From the NCBI RefSeq assembly GCF_030547005.1, contig NZ_JAUOPN010000009.1, positions 62,001 through 126,000 of the forward strand: 64,000 nt of DNA, read 5' to 3'. Position 1 is the stretch's first letter, and every line of letters starts with the position of its first letter. The notes under the pieces were generated by a model. The model saw only the letters and a program-made list of their open reading frames with translations. It did no database searches and was not told the DNA's origin. Below are positions 52,493 to 62,263 of this stretch, piece by piece. Origin of the DNA: Maribacter sp. 1_MG-2023 (lineage in GTDB: Bacteria; Bacteroidota; Bacteroidia; Flavobacteriales; Flavobacteriaceae). Both the position numbers and the translations under genes were made by a program.

Positions 52493-53737
52493 CTACTCCT
52501 TATAAACCAAACCATCTTTCATTACAAAAGACACATTTTTCACAGAAGAGATATCTTTTACGGGATTCCCTTTTACTGCAATAATATCAGCTAAAAATCC
52601 CTCTTTTAAACTTCCTAATTGATCTAAATGAAACATACTGGCATTACCAGAGGTAGCAGATTTTAAGACCGCTAAAGGCTTCATTCCGTAATCTACCATC
52701 AATTCCATTTCACGATAATTTTCTCCGTGGGTAAAAACACCTACATCACCGCCAAAAACAATTTGTACACCAGAATCTAACGCCATTTTAAAAGACTTGC
52801 GTTTCTGTTTAATACGCTCAGGTTCTGGGTCTGTAGCTTTGTTCCAACCTCGGTATTGTGTAATGGCATCGCCAGCAGCAAGAGTAGGGCATAGACCGAT
52901 ACCTTTATCCTTCATCATCTTAAAAATTTCAGGTGTACCGCCATCACCATGTTCAATAGTTTCAACGCCACCGAGAATGGCTCTTTTCATTCCTTCGGGA
53001 GTACCGGCATGGGCGACTACATATTTTCCTGCTGTAGTAGCGGTCGCAACCATGGCATTAATTTCTTCCTGTAAAAATGTCGCCTTAGAATCGGCACCTG
53101 GTGTCCAACGATAATCCGCATAAATTTTTATTAAATCGGCACCGTTACCCATTTGTCTACGAACGGTTTCGATACACTGGTCAACTCCGCTTGCAGCTTC
53201 GGCACCTAAGGGTACAGTTACACCGTCATGAAATCCTTTTGGTCCGTATGCTCCTGTAGCTACAATTGCAGGTCCGGCAACCAATAAACGTGGTCCGTCT
53301 ATAATCCCCTTATCAATAGTTTTCTTTAAATAAACATCCGTATAACCGGCACCTTCAGCACCCAAATCTCGCATGGTGGTTACACCGGCCATTAAAGAAT
53401 TCTTTACATGAACGGTACCTCTAACTGCACGTTCAACAGGTGATTCTTTTAATACCTGATCATTCCAATCGGTTTCATTGTATGGGTGTAATAAAACATG
53501 GGAGTGACCTTCAATAATACCGGGCATAAGGGTAGTGCCGTCCAAATCTATTTCTGTGGTGTTATCTGGTAGTGTTATTCCGTTTGTATTTCCTGCATAC
53601 GTAATTTGATTTCCTTCGACTAATACCACCCAATTGGTATGTAATTCACTACCGTCGAATACCTGGTCTGGTTTTAAGAGTGTTTGAGCAAAACATAGGC
53701 TTACAGAGAATAGAAAGAAAAATAGTATTGATTTCAT
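52493..53737 (-). CDS. Exported amidohydrolase-family enzyme
   Basis: Start at 53737 (MKSILFFF) is preferred over 53761, as it begins the signal peptide. The about 414-residue protein has the metal-dependent amidohydrolase set: GHSHVLLHP (near residue 75), VVAHAG, TIEHGDGG, and GGDVGVFTHG. This branch resembles imidazolonepropionase/prolidase-like enzymes. It lies 13 bases after another amidohydrolase gene and is probably co-transcribed. Substrate unknown. Confidence 0.88.
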   Translation of the reverse strand: MKSILFFFLFSVSLCFAQTLLKPDQVFDGSELHTNWVVLVEGNQITYAGNTNGITLPDNTTEIDLDGTTLMPGIIEGHSHVLLHPYNETDWNDQVLKESPVERAVRGTVHVKNSLMAGVTTMRDLGAEGAGYTDVYLKKTIDKGIIDGPRLLVAGPAIVATGAYGPKGFHDGVTVPLGAEAASGVDQCIETVRRQMGNGADLIKIYADYRWTPGADSKATFLQEEINAMVATATTAGKYVVAHAGTPEGMKRAILGGVETIEHGDGGTPEIFKMMKDKGIGLCPTLAAGDAITQYRGWNKATDPEPERIKQKRKSFKMALDSGVQIVFGGDVGVFTHGENYREMELMVDYGMKPLAVLKSATSGNASMFHLDQLGSLKEGFLADIIAVKGNPVKDISSVKNVSFVMKDGLVYKE

Positions 53738-53750
53738 AAAGGTAGTTTGA

Positions 53751-55181
53751 TTAGTTGGCAATAGCAGAGGTTAATAAGTTGTCTAAGTCAGTTTTGGTAT
53801 GTTGATTTCCGTTAGAAATTACCATAAAGATGTCTTTGGTACTTTTAATATCTTCTAACGGGTTGCTGTTCAGTAAAACGATATCAGCAATTTTACCTTC
53901 AGAAATAGTTCCGTAATCAGCATCTAGTTTTAAAAATTTAGCACCATTATAAGCAGATGATTTAAGTGCATCTAAAGGAGAAATTCCGGTAGCGACCATG
54001 GCTTCCATTTCTTTATGTAATGAAATACCAGGATACGTATAACTGTTATATGCGCCACTATCAGAGCCTGCCAAAAGAGATACTCCGTTTTTATTCAATT
54101 TATAAGCAAGTTTACCGAAAAAAGTATCTAGTGCTTTACGGTCTGTCACTTGCTTTTCGGTTGCATTTTTTACACGGTCAATTCTACCTTTATAGGTTTG
54201 CTGTATTCCGTCGCTCATATACTTTAAATAGGCATCATTCGTGTGATCAACTTTATCTAAATAGCTAAGCACTCCGCCAATATGTAGTGTAGGTACTACA
54301 AATACGTCATTCGATTTTAAATGTTCGAAAGTTTTTAAAGCGGTCGAGTCAGAAAATGAAGATTGGAGTAGGGGCATGGCATCCCAAAACCCTATTTCTT
54401 TATCTATCAGTTTTATGGTGATTTCTTTTTCACTGTTAGAACACCCTTTCATGATGTAATATAAATGTTCAACAGCATCAATACCTGCATCAATAGTGGC
54501 GTCAAGTTCCACTGTAAAGGGCATGTGACCCGATGTAATTAAATTTCGTTTTTCAGCTTCTTGTATCACCTTTAAGTAATCTTTACCCGAAATACGGCTA
54601 TCATAAATTTTTACAAAATCAGATGGTATAGATTGCAAAGAATCTAAAGCTTTAGTAATAGTTTCATCAGTATCTACTTCTAAAGAACCGGCCCAAGTAC
54701 CACCTGGTCCATCAATTTTGGGTCCTGATGTAAAAATGGTAGGCCCAACAAGTTCATTTTTTGCAATAGCTTTTCGCCATTCTAAAACAGACGAGGTAAG
54801 ATCGCCTCCGGCATCACGAACTGTAGTAATTCCATTTGCCATAAAGAGTTTCAAGAAGTTCTTATTTGCATTAATTAATGAATCTCCACCTCTAAAATGT
54901 GTGTGGTTGTCCCAAAAGCCTGGTACTATAAATTTACCTTTTGCATCAATTATAGTTTCGGCTTGAATGTTGGCTAAGTCAGAATCAGATATGATTTTAG
55001 TGATTCTATTGTCATTAATAAGAATATTTGAAATTGAAACAGAACCATCTTCTAGATGAATAAGATTACCATTTTTTATGATTACATCGTAGGTTGTTTG
55101 CGGTTCAGATTTACATGATAAAAGAATTGTTAAGCAGCATAAGACTAGACAAGACTGTTTTAATATAATTGAAATATTCAT
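53751..55181 (-). CDS. Amidohydrolase-family lipoprotein
   Basis: The 476-residue protein has a lipobox (TILLSCKSE, Cys23) and the amidohydrolase set: DNHTHFRGG, SGHMPF, AVEHLYY and LLAGSDSGAY. It resembles its downstream neighbour in fold and order but shares only motif-level similarity. Tandem exported amidohydrolases suggest digestion of dipeptide- or lactone-like compounds outside the cell. The start is the only one giving the lipoprotein signal. Confidence 0.88.
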   Translation of the reverse strand: MNISIILKQSCLVLCCLTILLSCKSEPQTTYDVIIKNGNLIHLEDGSVSISNILINDNRITKIISDSDLANIQAETIIDAKGKFIVPGFWDNHTHFRGGDSLINANKNFLKLFMANGITTVRDAGGDLTSSVLEWRKAIAKNELVGPTIFTSGPKIDGPGGTWAGSLEVDTDETITKALDSLQSIPSDFVKIYDSRISGKDYLKVIQEAEKRNLITSGHMPFTVELDATIDAGIDAVEHLYYIMKGCSNSEKEITIKLIDKEIGFWDAMPLLQSSFSDSTALKTFEHLKSNDVFVVPTLHIGGVLSYLDKVDHTNDAYLKYMSDGIQQTYKGRIDRVKNATEKQVTDRKALDTFFGKLAYKLNKNGVSLLAGSDSGAYNSYTYPGISLHKEMEAMVATGISPLDALKSSAYNGAKFLKLDADYGTISEGKIADIVLLNSNPLEDIKSTKDIFMVISNGNQHTKTDLDNLLTSAIAN

Positions 55182-55215
55182 GTTGCTTTTGGTTGATTCA
55201 GAAAGGTAAAAATAA

Positions 55216-55983
55216 TTACTTGTTTAATAATTGTCTGGTCAAGATAAAAACAAAAATTAATAGACTATAACCTATAAAAAAGGGGATGATATAGGCTTTT
55301 AAGCCCGATACTAAAAAGAGCCCAATGAGTAATAATTGAAAACCAAGCCCAAATGTTGATACCGCTGTCATTAACCATTTGGGTTGATACTTTCCTTTTA
55401 TGGCATTCTTATCAAGGCTATAGATGATTCGGTCATATGGTCCATAGCAATAGCTATAAATTTTATATAGTATGTTGACAGTTTGTTGATTTTCACCATG
55501 TAATGCAGTCGGCGTTTTATTCTCAAATACTCTACTTGTGCTATCGCCATCATGTCTATTTCTTAAAATTACATAATAGTAATTGTAGAGCGTTCCTTGT
55601 AATTCAAGTCCCACAAATGCAAGCAATACTAAGTAAATACTAACATTAGTAACATACCAAATAGAAAGCATTAAAAGAAGATTTAGTATAAAATCTGAAA
55701 TTGAATCAAAGTACCGACCAATATGAGACGGGGTATTCTTTAATCGTGCAAGTTCACCATCTGCGGCATCAAGAATAGATTTTAAAACTAGAAAAAGTAA
55801 GGCTGACCAATAAAATCCGTTCAAAATAGAAACAATGGCCAAAAGTCCGCAGAACGTAAATGCTAGCGTGACGTGTATTGGTGTAAATATGGTTGTTTTT
55901 AAGCGGTTGGCAATTACAAAGGCAACAGGTCTACCATAATCAGATAGATCTAAGAACTGATGTTCTTTAGGTAATTTAGACAT
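55216..55983 (-). CDS. CDP-alcohol phosphatidyltransferase-family protein
   Basis: Start at 55983 (MSKLPKEHQF) is preferred; an earlier ATG at 56037 adds a hydrophobic but unusual piece. The roughly 255-residue protein has the motif D-x2-D-G-x2-A-R-x8-G-x3-D-x3-D (DAADGELARL to GRYFDSISD) with all four Asp residues and about five membrane helices. It should couple CDP-alcohol with an acceptor in phospholipid synthesis; the specific product cannot be fixed. Confidence 0.88.
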   Translation of the reverse strand: MSKLPKEHQFLDLSDYGRPVAFVIANRLKTTIFTPIHVTLAFTFCGLLAIVSILNGFYWSALLFLVLKSILDAADGELARLKNTPSHIGRYFDSISDFILNLLLMLSIWYVTNVSIYLVLLAFVGLELQGTLYNYYYVILRNRHDGDSTSRVFENKTPTALHGENQQTVNILYKIYSYCYGPYDRIIYSLDKNAIKGKYQPKWLMTAVSTFGLGFQLLLIGLFLVSGLKAYIIPFFIGYSLLIFVFILTRQLLNK

Positions 55984-56112
55984 GTAATACATCTTCGGGA
56001 AAACCAATAACGGAAACACGTTGGCTTGGTACACCACAAAAGGAAATGTAAAAATAAGGTATAATTAACAATCAGTAAAGTATCATTGAATGGGATGCTA
56101 CAAATATTTTAC

Positions 56113-56706
56113 TTACTTCTTAATTTGCCATCCGCCACCATTTCTATATTTAATATTTTCAGCGGCGTGCTGTATAATTTCTTTGATTCTTTTAGACCTA
56201 GTTTCTTGGCGTTTTGCTTGGTTTAAAAAGTACAAAAAGCTTTTACGTTGGCTATGGGTAAAGTTTTTAAAGTTGCTAAATGCATCAGGGTTTTTATCGA
56301 ATGCTAATTGTAGTTCTTCAGGTATAACTCCGTTTTCCACATCATCCAAAGAAGTCCAAGAACCATTTTCTTTCGCCACTTTTATAGAGGCTAATCCTGC
56401 AGCATGCATTCTGCCATTAACTTTTAACTCTTTTATATAGTTCTTATTGACTTTGCTCCAAACGCTTTTAGGTTTTCGTGGACAAAAGTATTGTCTTCGT
56501 TTTCCGTTACCCAAGCTTTTTACGGTACTATCAATCCACCCATAGCAAAGTGCAACTTGTACAGCTTCTTCCCATCGCATACTTTCGTTTTCATGGGCTA
56601 CAGCATAGAAAATGAGATGAACTCCCGAGTGTTCAGAATGGTTATTGTGCAACCAATTTTTGAATTCATTATCATTTGTAAAATATAACTCGGGTATATT
56701 TAGCAT
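56113..56706 (-). CDS. YdeI/OmpD-associated-family protein
   Basis: The 197-residue protein shows the YdeI pattern: YFTNDNEFKNWLHNNH at the start, WEEAVQVALCYGWIDST near residue 45, and RRQYFCPRKPKSVWSKVNK. A C-terminal part (FSNFKNFTHSQRKSFLYFLNQAKRQETRSKRI) belongs to the same family. Named for links with bacteriocin or antimicrobial resistance; mechanism unknown. Cytosolic. Confidence 0.87.
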   Translation of the reverse strand: MLNIPELYFTNDNEFKNWLHNNHSEHSGVHLIFYAVAHENESMRWEEAVQVALCYGWIDSTVKSLGNGKRRQYFCPRKPKSVWSKVNKNYIKELKVNGRMHAAGLASIKVAKENGSWTSLDDVENGVIPEELQLAFDKNPDAFSNFKNFTHSQRKSFLYFLNQAKRQETRSKRIKEIIQHAAENIKYRNGGGWQIKK

Positions 56707-56762
56707 AATTGTACTAAATGGTTAATAATCTATCATAAATGTACAATGATTAAAATAAAGTA

Positions 56763-56793
56763 TTGGTTAATACAAACGTGCGCCCTATTTTTA
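56763..56793 (+). promoter_or_regulatory. Possible promoter of the ThuA/sugar-dehydrogenase gene
   Basis: TTG at 56763-56765 and TATTTTTA at 56786-56793 (one base off TAnnTTTG) are 20 bases apart. Transcription would begin near 56800, matching the start at 56829. Confidence 0.4.
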
Positions 56794-56828
56794 TGCTTTC
56801 TAAAATCAACAACAACAACAATTTACGT

Positions 56829-59800
56829 ATGAAAAAAATCTTCATTGCGCTGCTTTTGGGCTTTGCGCTTATTATTGTCTCATGTGGTGGCAATAAACGA
56901 GAAGGAGAACCTAAGGTTTTGGTTTTCTCAAAAACAATGGGTTTTAAACATGGATCCATACCTGCAGGAGTTGCAGCCATTCAAAAGTTAGGAACAGAAA
57001 ACGGATTTGCAATCGATACTACCAAAAATGCAGAGCTATTTACAGATGAAAACCTAAAACAATATTCGGCTGTTATCTTTTTAAGTACAACGGGTAATGT
57101 TTTAGATCAATTTCAAGAAGCTGCTTTTGAGCGCTATATTCAAGCAGGTGGTGGTTATGTAGGTATACATGCTGCTGCAGATACCGAATATGACTGGGGT
57201 TGGTACAATGACTTGGCAGGAGCTCAGTTTTTGAGTCACCCAAGGGGAATGCCAACGGCAGATTTTATTATTAAAGACAAGAATTTTGTTGCTACACAGT
57301 TTTTTACCGACTCTGTGTGGAACAGAACTGATGAATTGTATAATTACAAAAACATCAATCCTGATATAAACGTCCTTATGACTTTAGATGAATCTACCTA
57401 TGAAGGCGGAAAAAATGGCGATTTTCACCCTATAGCTTGGTATCATGATTTTGATGGCGGACGCGCATTTTACACAGGTGGTGGGCACGCTGATGCTAGT
57501 TTTTCTGAAGATTTATTTTTAAAGCATTTGTTAGGCGGAATTCAATATGCCATAGGTGAAAACCTAAATCTTGACTATTCGAAAGTAACTTCTCAAATAC
57601 CACCAGATGCTGATCGTTTTGCAAAAGTAACATTGAGCGAAGGTCAGTTTTTTGAGCCTACAGAAATGACTGTTCTACCAAACGGTAATGTATTAGTAGC
57701 GCAACGTAGGGGAGAAGTAATGTTATACAATGATGAGACAAAAGAACTTAGTGAAGTGCTTAAGCTTGATGTTTATAGCAAAACATTGAACACACCAGGT
57801 GTAAATGCAGAAGAAGGATTGATGGGATTGCAAAAAGATCCAGATTATGCCAATAACCATTGGATCTATTTATTCTATTCACCAACTGGTGACGAATGGG
57901 TAAACCGTTTGTCAAGATTCAAATTTGAAGATGGTAAGTTTGATGTTGCGTCAGAACAAGTAATTATGGATGTGGATAGCCAGAGAGAAATTTGTTGTCA
58001 TACCGGTGGTTCTATAGCATTTGGTCCTGATGGTTTACTATACCTATCTACAGGTGATAATTCTACGCCGTTTAATGAGAAAGGTGTTAAGTATGTAAAT
58101 AACGGATTTGCACCTCTAAACGATATTCCTGGGCATGAGCAGTACGATGCGCGTCGTTCTTCAGGAAATACGAATGATTTACGTGGTAAGATCCTAAGAA
58201 TAAAGGTAAAAGAAGATGGTACATATGATATACCTGAAGGAAACTTATTTCCGGTAGGTACAGATAAAACGAGACCAGAGATTTATACTATGGGTCATAG
58301 AAATCCGTATAGAATATCAGTAGATATGAAGAGAGGATATGTGTACTGGGGCGATGTTGGTCCTGATGCAAGAGCAGATAGTTTAGGTACTAGAGGCCCT
58401 AGAGGATATGATGAAATGAACCAGGCTAAAAAAGCGGGTAATTTTGGTTGGCCACTATTTATAGGAAATAACTTCGCCTATAATGCATACGACTATGAAA
58501 CAGGAAAAACAGGTGCGGCATTTGATCCTGAAAAACCTATAAATAACTCTCGTAATAATACAGGGTTAACAGAATTGCCACCTGCAATGCCGGCGTATGT
58601 GTATTATCCATATGTAGATTCACAAGATTTTCCGCAAACAGCTACAGGTGGTAGAAATGCAATGGCAGGTCCTACATATTATTCAGATATGTATCAAGGC
58701 GATGAGAAGCTACCAAGTTATTACGACGGTAAGGTGATTATTTATGATTGGATGCGTGGTTGGATGTTTGCCGTTCATTTAGATGAAAACGGAGATTTCA
58801 GTAAAATGGAACCTTTTGCACCCGAGGTTAAGGTCAATAGTTTAATTGATATGGAAGTAGGGCCTAATGGTAAAATCTACCTGTTAGAATACGGTAGCGG
58901 TTGGTTCTCGCAAAATGCGAATTCTTCTTTAGGATATATCGAATTCAATGGCGGTAACAGACCACCGTTAATCAATGAGGTAACTGTTAGTGAAACAGCA
59001 GGCAAAACTCCGTTGACAGTCAACGCAACGGTAGAAGCAAGTGATCGCGAAGATGATTCCATAAAGTATCTATGGGATTTTGGTAACGGCGACACTAAAG
59101 AAACTACAGAACCAAATGTAAGCTACAATTATGCAGATGCCGGCGTTTATAAGTTAAAAGTAACCGTTGCAGATGATAAAGGTGAAGAGGCAATTAGTGA
59201 AAGCACCAGTATTGTAGCTGGTAACTCAAGACCAGCAGTTGCTATCTTATTAGGTGATAGTGCACCGGCATTTTATTTGCCAGGTCAGAAAATTGCCTAT
59301 GAGGTATCGGTAACAGATCCTGATGGTACTAAAATCGACGCAAGCAATATATTTGTAAGTGTCGATTATTTAGAAGGGATGGATAAGGTTGCTATGAATA
59401 TGGGGCACCAACAAGTATCTGCAACAGTTACAGGTAAAGCTTTGACTCAAGCAATGGACTGTAAAACATGTCATAAAGAAGCAGAAGCTTCTATAGGACC
59501 AAATTACAAAGATGTTGCTGCGAAGTACAAAGAGCGTAAAGATGCCTTAAAATACTTGCAAGGTAAAATTAAAACAGGTGGAGCAGGAGTGTGGGGCGAG
59601 GTAACAATGCCAGCTCACCCGAATATTACATCAGATGAATCTAGACAGATCGCATTATATATTCTTTCTTTAAATGGAAATGATAAAAAAGTAATATCGT
59701 TACCAGCTAAAGGGACAATTACAGCAGAATCTTCTGCACCAGGTAATATGTTGGTGTTAACTGCTAGTTATACAGATGCAGGTGCAGAAGATACTATTCC

Positions 59801-60224
59801 ACTAACAGGTTCTAAATCTGTTGTTATACCAAGTAGCACGGTCAAGTTCAATGACCAAATGAAGGTGGACGGAATGCAAGCAATGCAATTCGGAGGAATG
59901 GACATTCTATTAGTAGGGAAATCTAAAGGATGGTTCATGTTAGAAAACATGTCTTTAAAAGGAGTGAAATCTGTTTCGCTTACCGCAGGATGGCAAGCAC
60001 CACCTACCATGTACTTTGATTTCGAAATACATGAAAATACGGCAGACGGACCAGTAATCGGTACAGGTAAATTAACAGCCCAACTAGAAGGTTCTCAAGG
60101 AACAATGATTACTATTCCAATAACCGGGACAGTTTCAGGTGACGGACCGTATTATGTAACGTTTAAAGGAGAAGAAGGTAAAGAACTTGCTCAAGTAGCT
60201 TTGACAGGCGCTATCTTTAAATAA
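56829..60224 (+). CDS. ThuA-GSDH-PKD-cytochrome c lipoprotein
   Basis: The 1131-residue protein (start at 56829) has a lipobox (LIIVSCGG) and, in order, a ThuA-like domain (about 25-245, with FSKTMGFKHGSIPAG and GGGYVGIHAAADTEYDW), a PQQ-dependent sugar-dehydrogenase-type propeller (about 260-655; HTGGSIAFGPDGLLYLSTGD and MGHRNPYRISVD), a PKD domain (about 710-790; YLWDFGNGD), a class I cytochrome c-type segment with the haem motif C878-K-T-C-H and a possible distal Met near VTMPAHP, and a C-terminal CBM-like domain (about 990-1131). It is probably an exported oxidase of sugars. Length fits flavobacterial fusions. Confidence 0.88.
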   Translation: MKKIFIALLLGFALIIVSCGGNKREGEPKVLVFSKTMGFKHGSIPAGVAAIQKLGTENGFAIDTTKNAELFTDENLKQYSAVIFLSTTGNVLDQFQEAAFERYIQAGGGYVGIHAAADTEYDWGWYNDLAGAQFLSHPRGMPTADFIIKDKNFVATQFFTDSVWNRTDELYNYKNINPDINVLMTLDESTYEGGKNGDFHPIAWYHDFDGGRAFYTGGGHADASFSEDLFLKHLLGGIQYAIGENLNLDYSKVTSQIPPDADRFAKVTLSEGQFFEPTEMTVLPNGNVLVAQRRGEVMLYNDETKELSEVLKLDVYSKTLNTPGVNAEEGLMGLQKDPDYANNHWIYLFYSPTGDEWVNRLSRFKFEDGKFDVASEQVIMDVDSQREICCHTGGSIAFGPDGLLYLSTGDNSTPFNEKGVKYVNNGFAPLNDIPGHEQYDARRSSGNTNDLRGKILRIKVKEDGTYDIPEGNLFPVGTDKTRPEIYTMGHRNPYRISVDMKRGYVYWGDVGPDARADSLGTRGPRGYDEMNQAKKAGNFGWPLFIGNNFAYNAYDYETGKTGAAFDPEKPINNSRNNTGLTELPPAMPAYVYYPYVDSQDFPQTATGGRNAMAGPTYYSDMYQGDEKLPSYYDGKVIIYDWMRGWMFAVHLDENGDFSKMEPFAPEVKVNSLIDMEVGPNGKIYLLEYGSGWFSQNANSSLGYIEFNGGNRPPLINEVTVSETAGKTPLTVNATVEASDREDDSIKYLWDFGNGDTKETTEPNVSYNYADAGVYKLKVTVADDKGEEAISESTSIVAGNSRPAVAILLGDSAPAFYLPGQKIAYEVSVTDPDGTKIDASNIFVSVDYLEGMDKVAMNMGHQQVSATVTGKALTQAMDCKTCHKEAEASIGPNYKDVAAKYKERKDALKYLQGKIKTGGAGVWGEVTMPAHPNITSDESRQIALYILSLNGNDKKVISLPAKGTITAESSAPGNMLVLTASYTDAGAEDTIPLTGSKSVVIPSSTVKFNDQMKVDGMQAMQFGGMDILLVGKSKGWFMLENMSLKGVKSVSLTAGWQAPPTMYFDFEIHENTADGPVIGTGKLTAQLEGSQGTMITIPITGTVSGDGPYYVTFKGEEGKELAQVALTGAIFK

Positions 60225-60243
60225 ACTCAAATACATTGAATTG

Positions 60244-60272
60244 AAAAGCCCGCTATAAAGCGGGCTTTTTTT
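60244..60272 (+). terminator. Rho-independent terminator
   Basis: AAAAGCCCGCT, loop ATAA, AGCGGGCTTTT then more T residues: an 11-bp stem. It ends the ThuA/sugar-dehydrogenase gene 20 bases after its stop; it may also stop the gene at 60292 on the other strand. Confidence 0.88.
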
Positions 60273-60291
60273 ATTTACATAAGCTAAATAA

Positions 60292-60759
60292 TTAGCTCAA
60301 TTTTTTGCTTATCAATTCACCAATTTCCATTAATAAATCCATTTCAGTTTCTTTAAAGTCATAAGGTACAGGTTTAGCGATACCTATAGTTCCAAAAAGC
60401 TTTTCATTGAATAGTAATGGTGCCGCTAGTGAACCTTCTACTTTAGTATCTTTTGCTGAAGGTCTAGCTACGCCAGAATCATCTGTTTGTAGATTGCACA
60501 TTTCTACAGGTTTTCTACGTTCTGCAGCAATACCCGCCATACCTTTACCGATAGGAATAGTAGATAATTTCGGAATCAAAAACTCAGGAATACCTACTTG
60601 CGATTGAAGCTGTAATAAAGCGTTTTTATCTAAAAAGTGTAAGGTGCCGGTAGAGCAATCAAAATGTTCTAAAGTTATTTTTAAAAGGGCATCCCAATTA
60701 GGAGAATCCTTTGATAATTGAGTATGTATAGCTGCTATAATTTCTTTAGAGTTGTTCAT
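60292..60759 (-). CDS. GAF-domain protein
   Basis: The 155-residue protein is one GAF domain: LLKITLEHFDCSTGTLHFLD, GIPEFLIPKLSTIPIGKGMA-type region, VARPSAKDTKVEGSLAAPLL, and GTIGIAKPVPYDF. GAF domains bind small molecules or sense redox/nitric oxide; no effector is attached, so it may work with a partner. It lies 11 bases after the alpha/beta hydrolase gene and should be co-transcribed with it. Confidence 0.85.
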   Translation of the reverse strand: MNNSKEIIAAIHTQLSKDSPNWDALLKITLEHFDCSTGTLHFLDKNALLQLQSQVGIPEFLIPKLSTIPIGKGMAGIAAERRKPVEMCNLQTDDSGVARPSAKDTKVEGSLAAPLLFNEKLFGTIGIAKPVPYDFKETEMDLLMEIGELISKKLS

Positions 60760-60770
60760 TTTATTTTTAT

Positions 60771-61406
60771 CTAAGAATTTTTCAATTCAAAATTAATGAT
60801 TTCGCTGATTTCATTTGCTCGGTCAACTAGCATAAAGTGTTCTCCACCCTCAATTAGTTTCATTTTTGTAGTCCTTCTAGGGGGAATCAATTTATCTTTT
60901 GTGCCATTAATCTTAATAACGTTTGCTGATTGCTTTAAATTCTGCCAAGTAGTAAATTCTTGTAAAGCCCATTTCACAAAGTTTAAATCGGTATCATCTA
61001 ATATCTCATAAAATAGTTTAGCGTTATTGGCTCCGATGATATCCCTCGCAAGAAACCTTGGTGGATTGAAAAGAGAAGCAGGTATAAGCTTTAAAATTCT
61101 TGATTTGCCTACCCATTTATAAATGGGTCTTAATTCACGTTTTGTTTGTGCAGAAGAAATAAGAATTACTTTTTTCGGATGAAGTATTTGATTGATTTCT
61201 GTGGCAATTAATCCGCCGAAACTAACTCCGATTAAGCAGAACTCTTCATTGGTGTCTATAACTGCGCTAAGCCTTCTCGAATATTCTTTAATAGATTCGT
61301 TGTGGTAAGGAGTAATCCAATCTATAGCTATTAGCTCAAAATCTAGAGTTAAATGATTAAAAACTCTTTGGTCGGCACCTAATCCACTAATAGCGTATAT
61401 TTTCAA
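60771..61406 (-). CDS. Small alpha/beta hydrolase
   Basis: The 211-residue protein has the start of a hydrolase fold (YAISGLGADQRVF), nucleophile in GVSFGGLIA (Ser near residue 63), Asp in NGTKDKLIPP and His in GGEHFMLV. No lid or signal peptide is seen, so it is a small cytosolic esterase or lipase. First gene of a two-gene unit with the GAF protein. Confidence 0.85.
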   Translation of the reverse strand: MKIYAISGLGADQRVFNHLTLDFELIAIDWITPYHNESIKEYSRRLSAVIDTNEEFCLIGVSFGGLIATEINQILHPKKVILISSAQTKRELRPIYKWVGKSRILKLIPASLFNPPRFLARDIIGANNAKLFYEILDDTDLNFVKWALQEFTTWQNLKQSANVIKINGTKDKLIPPRRTTKMKLIEGGEHFMLVDRANEISEIINFELKNS

Positions 61407-61512
61407 AACAAACTTTTATAGAAATGACTATAAATCTCCCAAAGCAATAATTTGGAAGATGAAAAATCTAATGATAAAGATACGTTTAATCTCTTTTTTA
61501 AAGCAATCTACA

Positions 61513-62118
61513 TTATACTACATTGTCTTTACCTGGTAGTTCTCTATAGGCATAATATGCCAGAACAGCATAGATAGCTTTTTCTATGGCAATTCTTATC
61601 GGAAACAATTCTTCTCCTAAAGATTCATCTATGGAGCGCAGTTGCATGTAGTAATTACTAATAAGCGGATATTTTTTATTAGCTGCAATATGAGCATTGG
61701 CATTATTAAAAGCTTCTGTCTTTTGTTCCTTAATAGGTTTACAGGTAACCAGAGTAGGAGTTTTGTTCTTGTGTAGCATGGCAGAAAACCCAAATAGTCT
61801 ACAAATAAGGCCACGGTGTGCATATTCTGAGCAAAAGCCTTTAGAACCCGGAGCAATAACTTTGTTCAAAACAGGACAGTGTTTATCCTCAGTATTATTT
61901 TGCAATTGCGCTAACCATTGTTCTGTTTCGTCATTTAGTAAAAGATGATAGGCTAGTGGTAAAAATTCTAATGCAGTAGCGTTGATGTCCGGTTTTAAAC
62001 AACATAGTCCGCAATTGGCAACACAGCTAAGTCCTGTAGATTGTTGAAAGGAGCCTAACTCCTTATCCAATTGGTTGAAAATACGATCTACCGCTTGAAC
62101 TTTTTGATATATGGTCAC
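61513..62118 (-). CDS. YkgJ-family cysteine-cluster protein
   Basis: The 201-residue protein has the Cys cluster CVANCGLCC (near residue 32), CPVLN (near residue 82) and GFCSEYAHRGLICRLFGF (near residues 93-110), which should bind zinc or an Fe-S cluster as in the YkgJ/CxxCxxCC family. Function is unknown. It stands alone. Confidence 0.82.
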   Translation of the reverse strand: MTIYQKVQAVDRIFNQLDKELGSFQQSTGLSCVANCGLCCLKPDINATALEFLPLAYHLLLNDETEQWLAQLQNNTEDKHCPVLNKVIAPGSKGFCSEYAHRGLICRLFGFSAMLHKNKTPTLVTCKPIKEQKTEAFNNANAHIAANKKYPLISNYYMQLRSIDESLGEELFPIRIAIEKAIYAVLAYYAYRELPGKDNVV

Positions 62119-62263
62119 TTATGTATTTAAGGTCGTACGAAGGTAGGCTATGTTTTAATATACTAAACAATTTAAAAAATTAAATAACTAGTGATGATTA
62201 TTGATTCTAATTCAGAAGTTAACGTTTTGAAATTGAATAATTTAAGATGTTGTTGTTATCAAC

